A program made the translations under genes and the position numbers. 64,000 bases of DNA. It comes from Lamellibrachia satsuma (Eukaryota; Annelida; Polychaeta; Sabellida; Siboglinidae). Of this stretch, positions 63,695 to 64,000 are shown in pieces. The stretch covers positions 3,471,501 through 3,535,500 of the forward strand of contig BSQZ01000006.1 of assembly GCA_033239005.1 (NCBI GenBank). Direction: 5' to 3'. The notes under the pieces are model-generated. The model saw nothing but the letters and a program-made list of their open reading frames with translations, was not told the DNA's origin and did no database searches. Positions within the stretch are counted from its first letter, which is position 1, and each line of letters opens with the position of its first letter.

Positions 63695-64000
63695 TTAGTA
63701 GATAGGGAGGTTTCAAACTGGAAATCAGTTTTGAGTGGGGTACCAGAAGGATCCGTATTAGGATCTTTATTATTCTTAATATAATTATATCAATGACTTG
63801 GACAATAATATAACAAGCAATGGACTGAAAGTTGCGAATGACAAAAAGTGTTTAGAAAGGTTAACGATGATGGTGATAAATAATATTTGAAAAACGATCT
63901 AGGCAAATTAGTTAATGGGACTTTGGATGTAAACTATACAATGGGAGATACTGTTCTAGATACTACTGTAAACGAAAAGGACTTAGGAGATACAATAAGC
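63695..64000 (+). mobile_element. CR1-like LINE RT fragment, cut by the window end
   Basis: Reads WKSVLSGVPEGSVLGSLLFL, then after a 2-nt shift YINDLDNNITSNGLKVAND, later YTMGDTVLDTTVNEKDLGDT. RT palm region of the same type as the 7.8-8.65 kb remnant. The usual FADD box is degraded (VAND). Confidence 0.8.

Overview
This is nuclear DNA of an invertebrate animal, most likely aquatic. Coding sequence sits in short exons with GT-AG introns. Introns are full of long (TA)n, (CA)n and (GTGC)n arrays, minisatellites, decayed non-LTR retrotransposons (CR1-like and RTE-like), a tRNA-derived SINE and hAT pieces. I cannot fix the phylum. Polydomain F-type lectins together with mesothelin/stereocilin-like genes would suit a mollusc, another lophotrochozoan or an invertebrate deuterostome.

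Two large genes lie tail to tail. Gene 1 (+ strand, exons 3934-36205; its 5' end is not found here) encodes a polydomain F-type (fucolectin-like) lectin. I resolve 28 exons: 12 complete domains, each split into an 'a' exon (N-terminal half, ending near the RGDCC-like loop) and a 'b' exon (C-terminal half, ending LCEVxVYG), one orphan 'b' exon, and three C-terminal exons of no family I recognise, ending at TAA 36203-36205. Every internal exon is phase 1-1, so domains can be gained, lost or skipped without breaking frame. The visible part codes for about 1,980 residues.

Gene 2 (- strand, 63331 down to about 40577) encodes a secreted protein. It has a 5' noncoding exon, a signal-peptide exon, one 1.4-kb exon of about thirty 14-residue Gly/Pro/Arg/Asp repeats, a 25-nt microexon, then some twenty small exons encoding a mesothelin/stereocilin/otoancorin-like helical-repeat region. 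I traced 26 coding exons with almost completely consistent phases (about 1,650 residues). The last exon (perhaps a membrane-anchor tail) is not found. The glycine-rich exon carries a 2-bp insertion that breaks its frame, either an assembly error or a real lesion.

Between the genes (36.2-40.5 kb) are only tandem repeats and unassigned sequence. Other notable structures are a 96-nt miRNA-like hairpin (17445-17540), a 187-bp fold-back element (14580-14766), a recently duplicated exon block (49246-50044 and 54342-55100), a 35-bp tandem repeat that multiplies a 5' splice site, a 2.85-kb 31-bp minisatellite with higher-order structure, and a retrotransposon fragment whose frame was broken by a self-templated inverted insertion. 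The two proteins are probably both extracellular. A shared role in recognition or adhesion is conceivable but is inference only.
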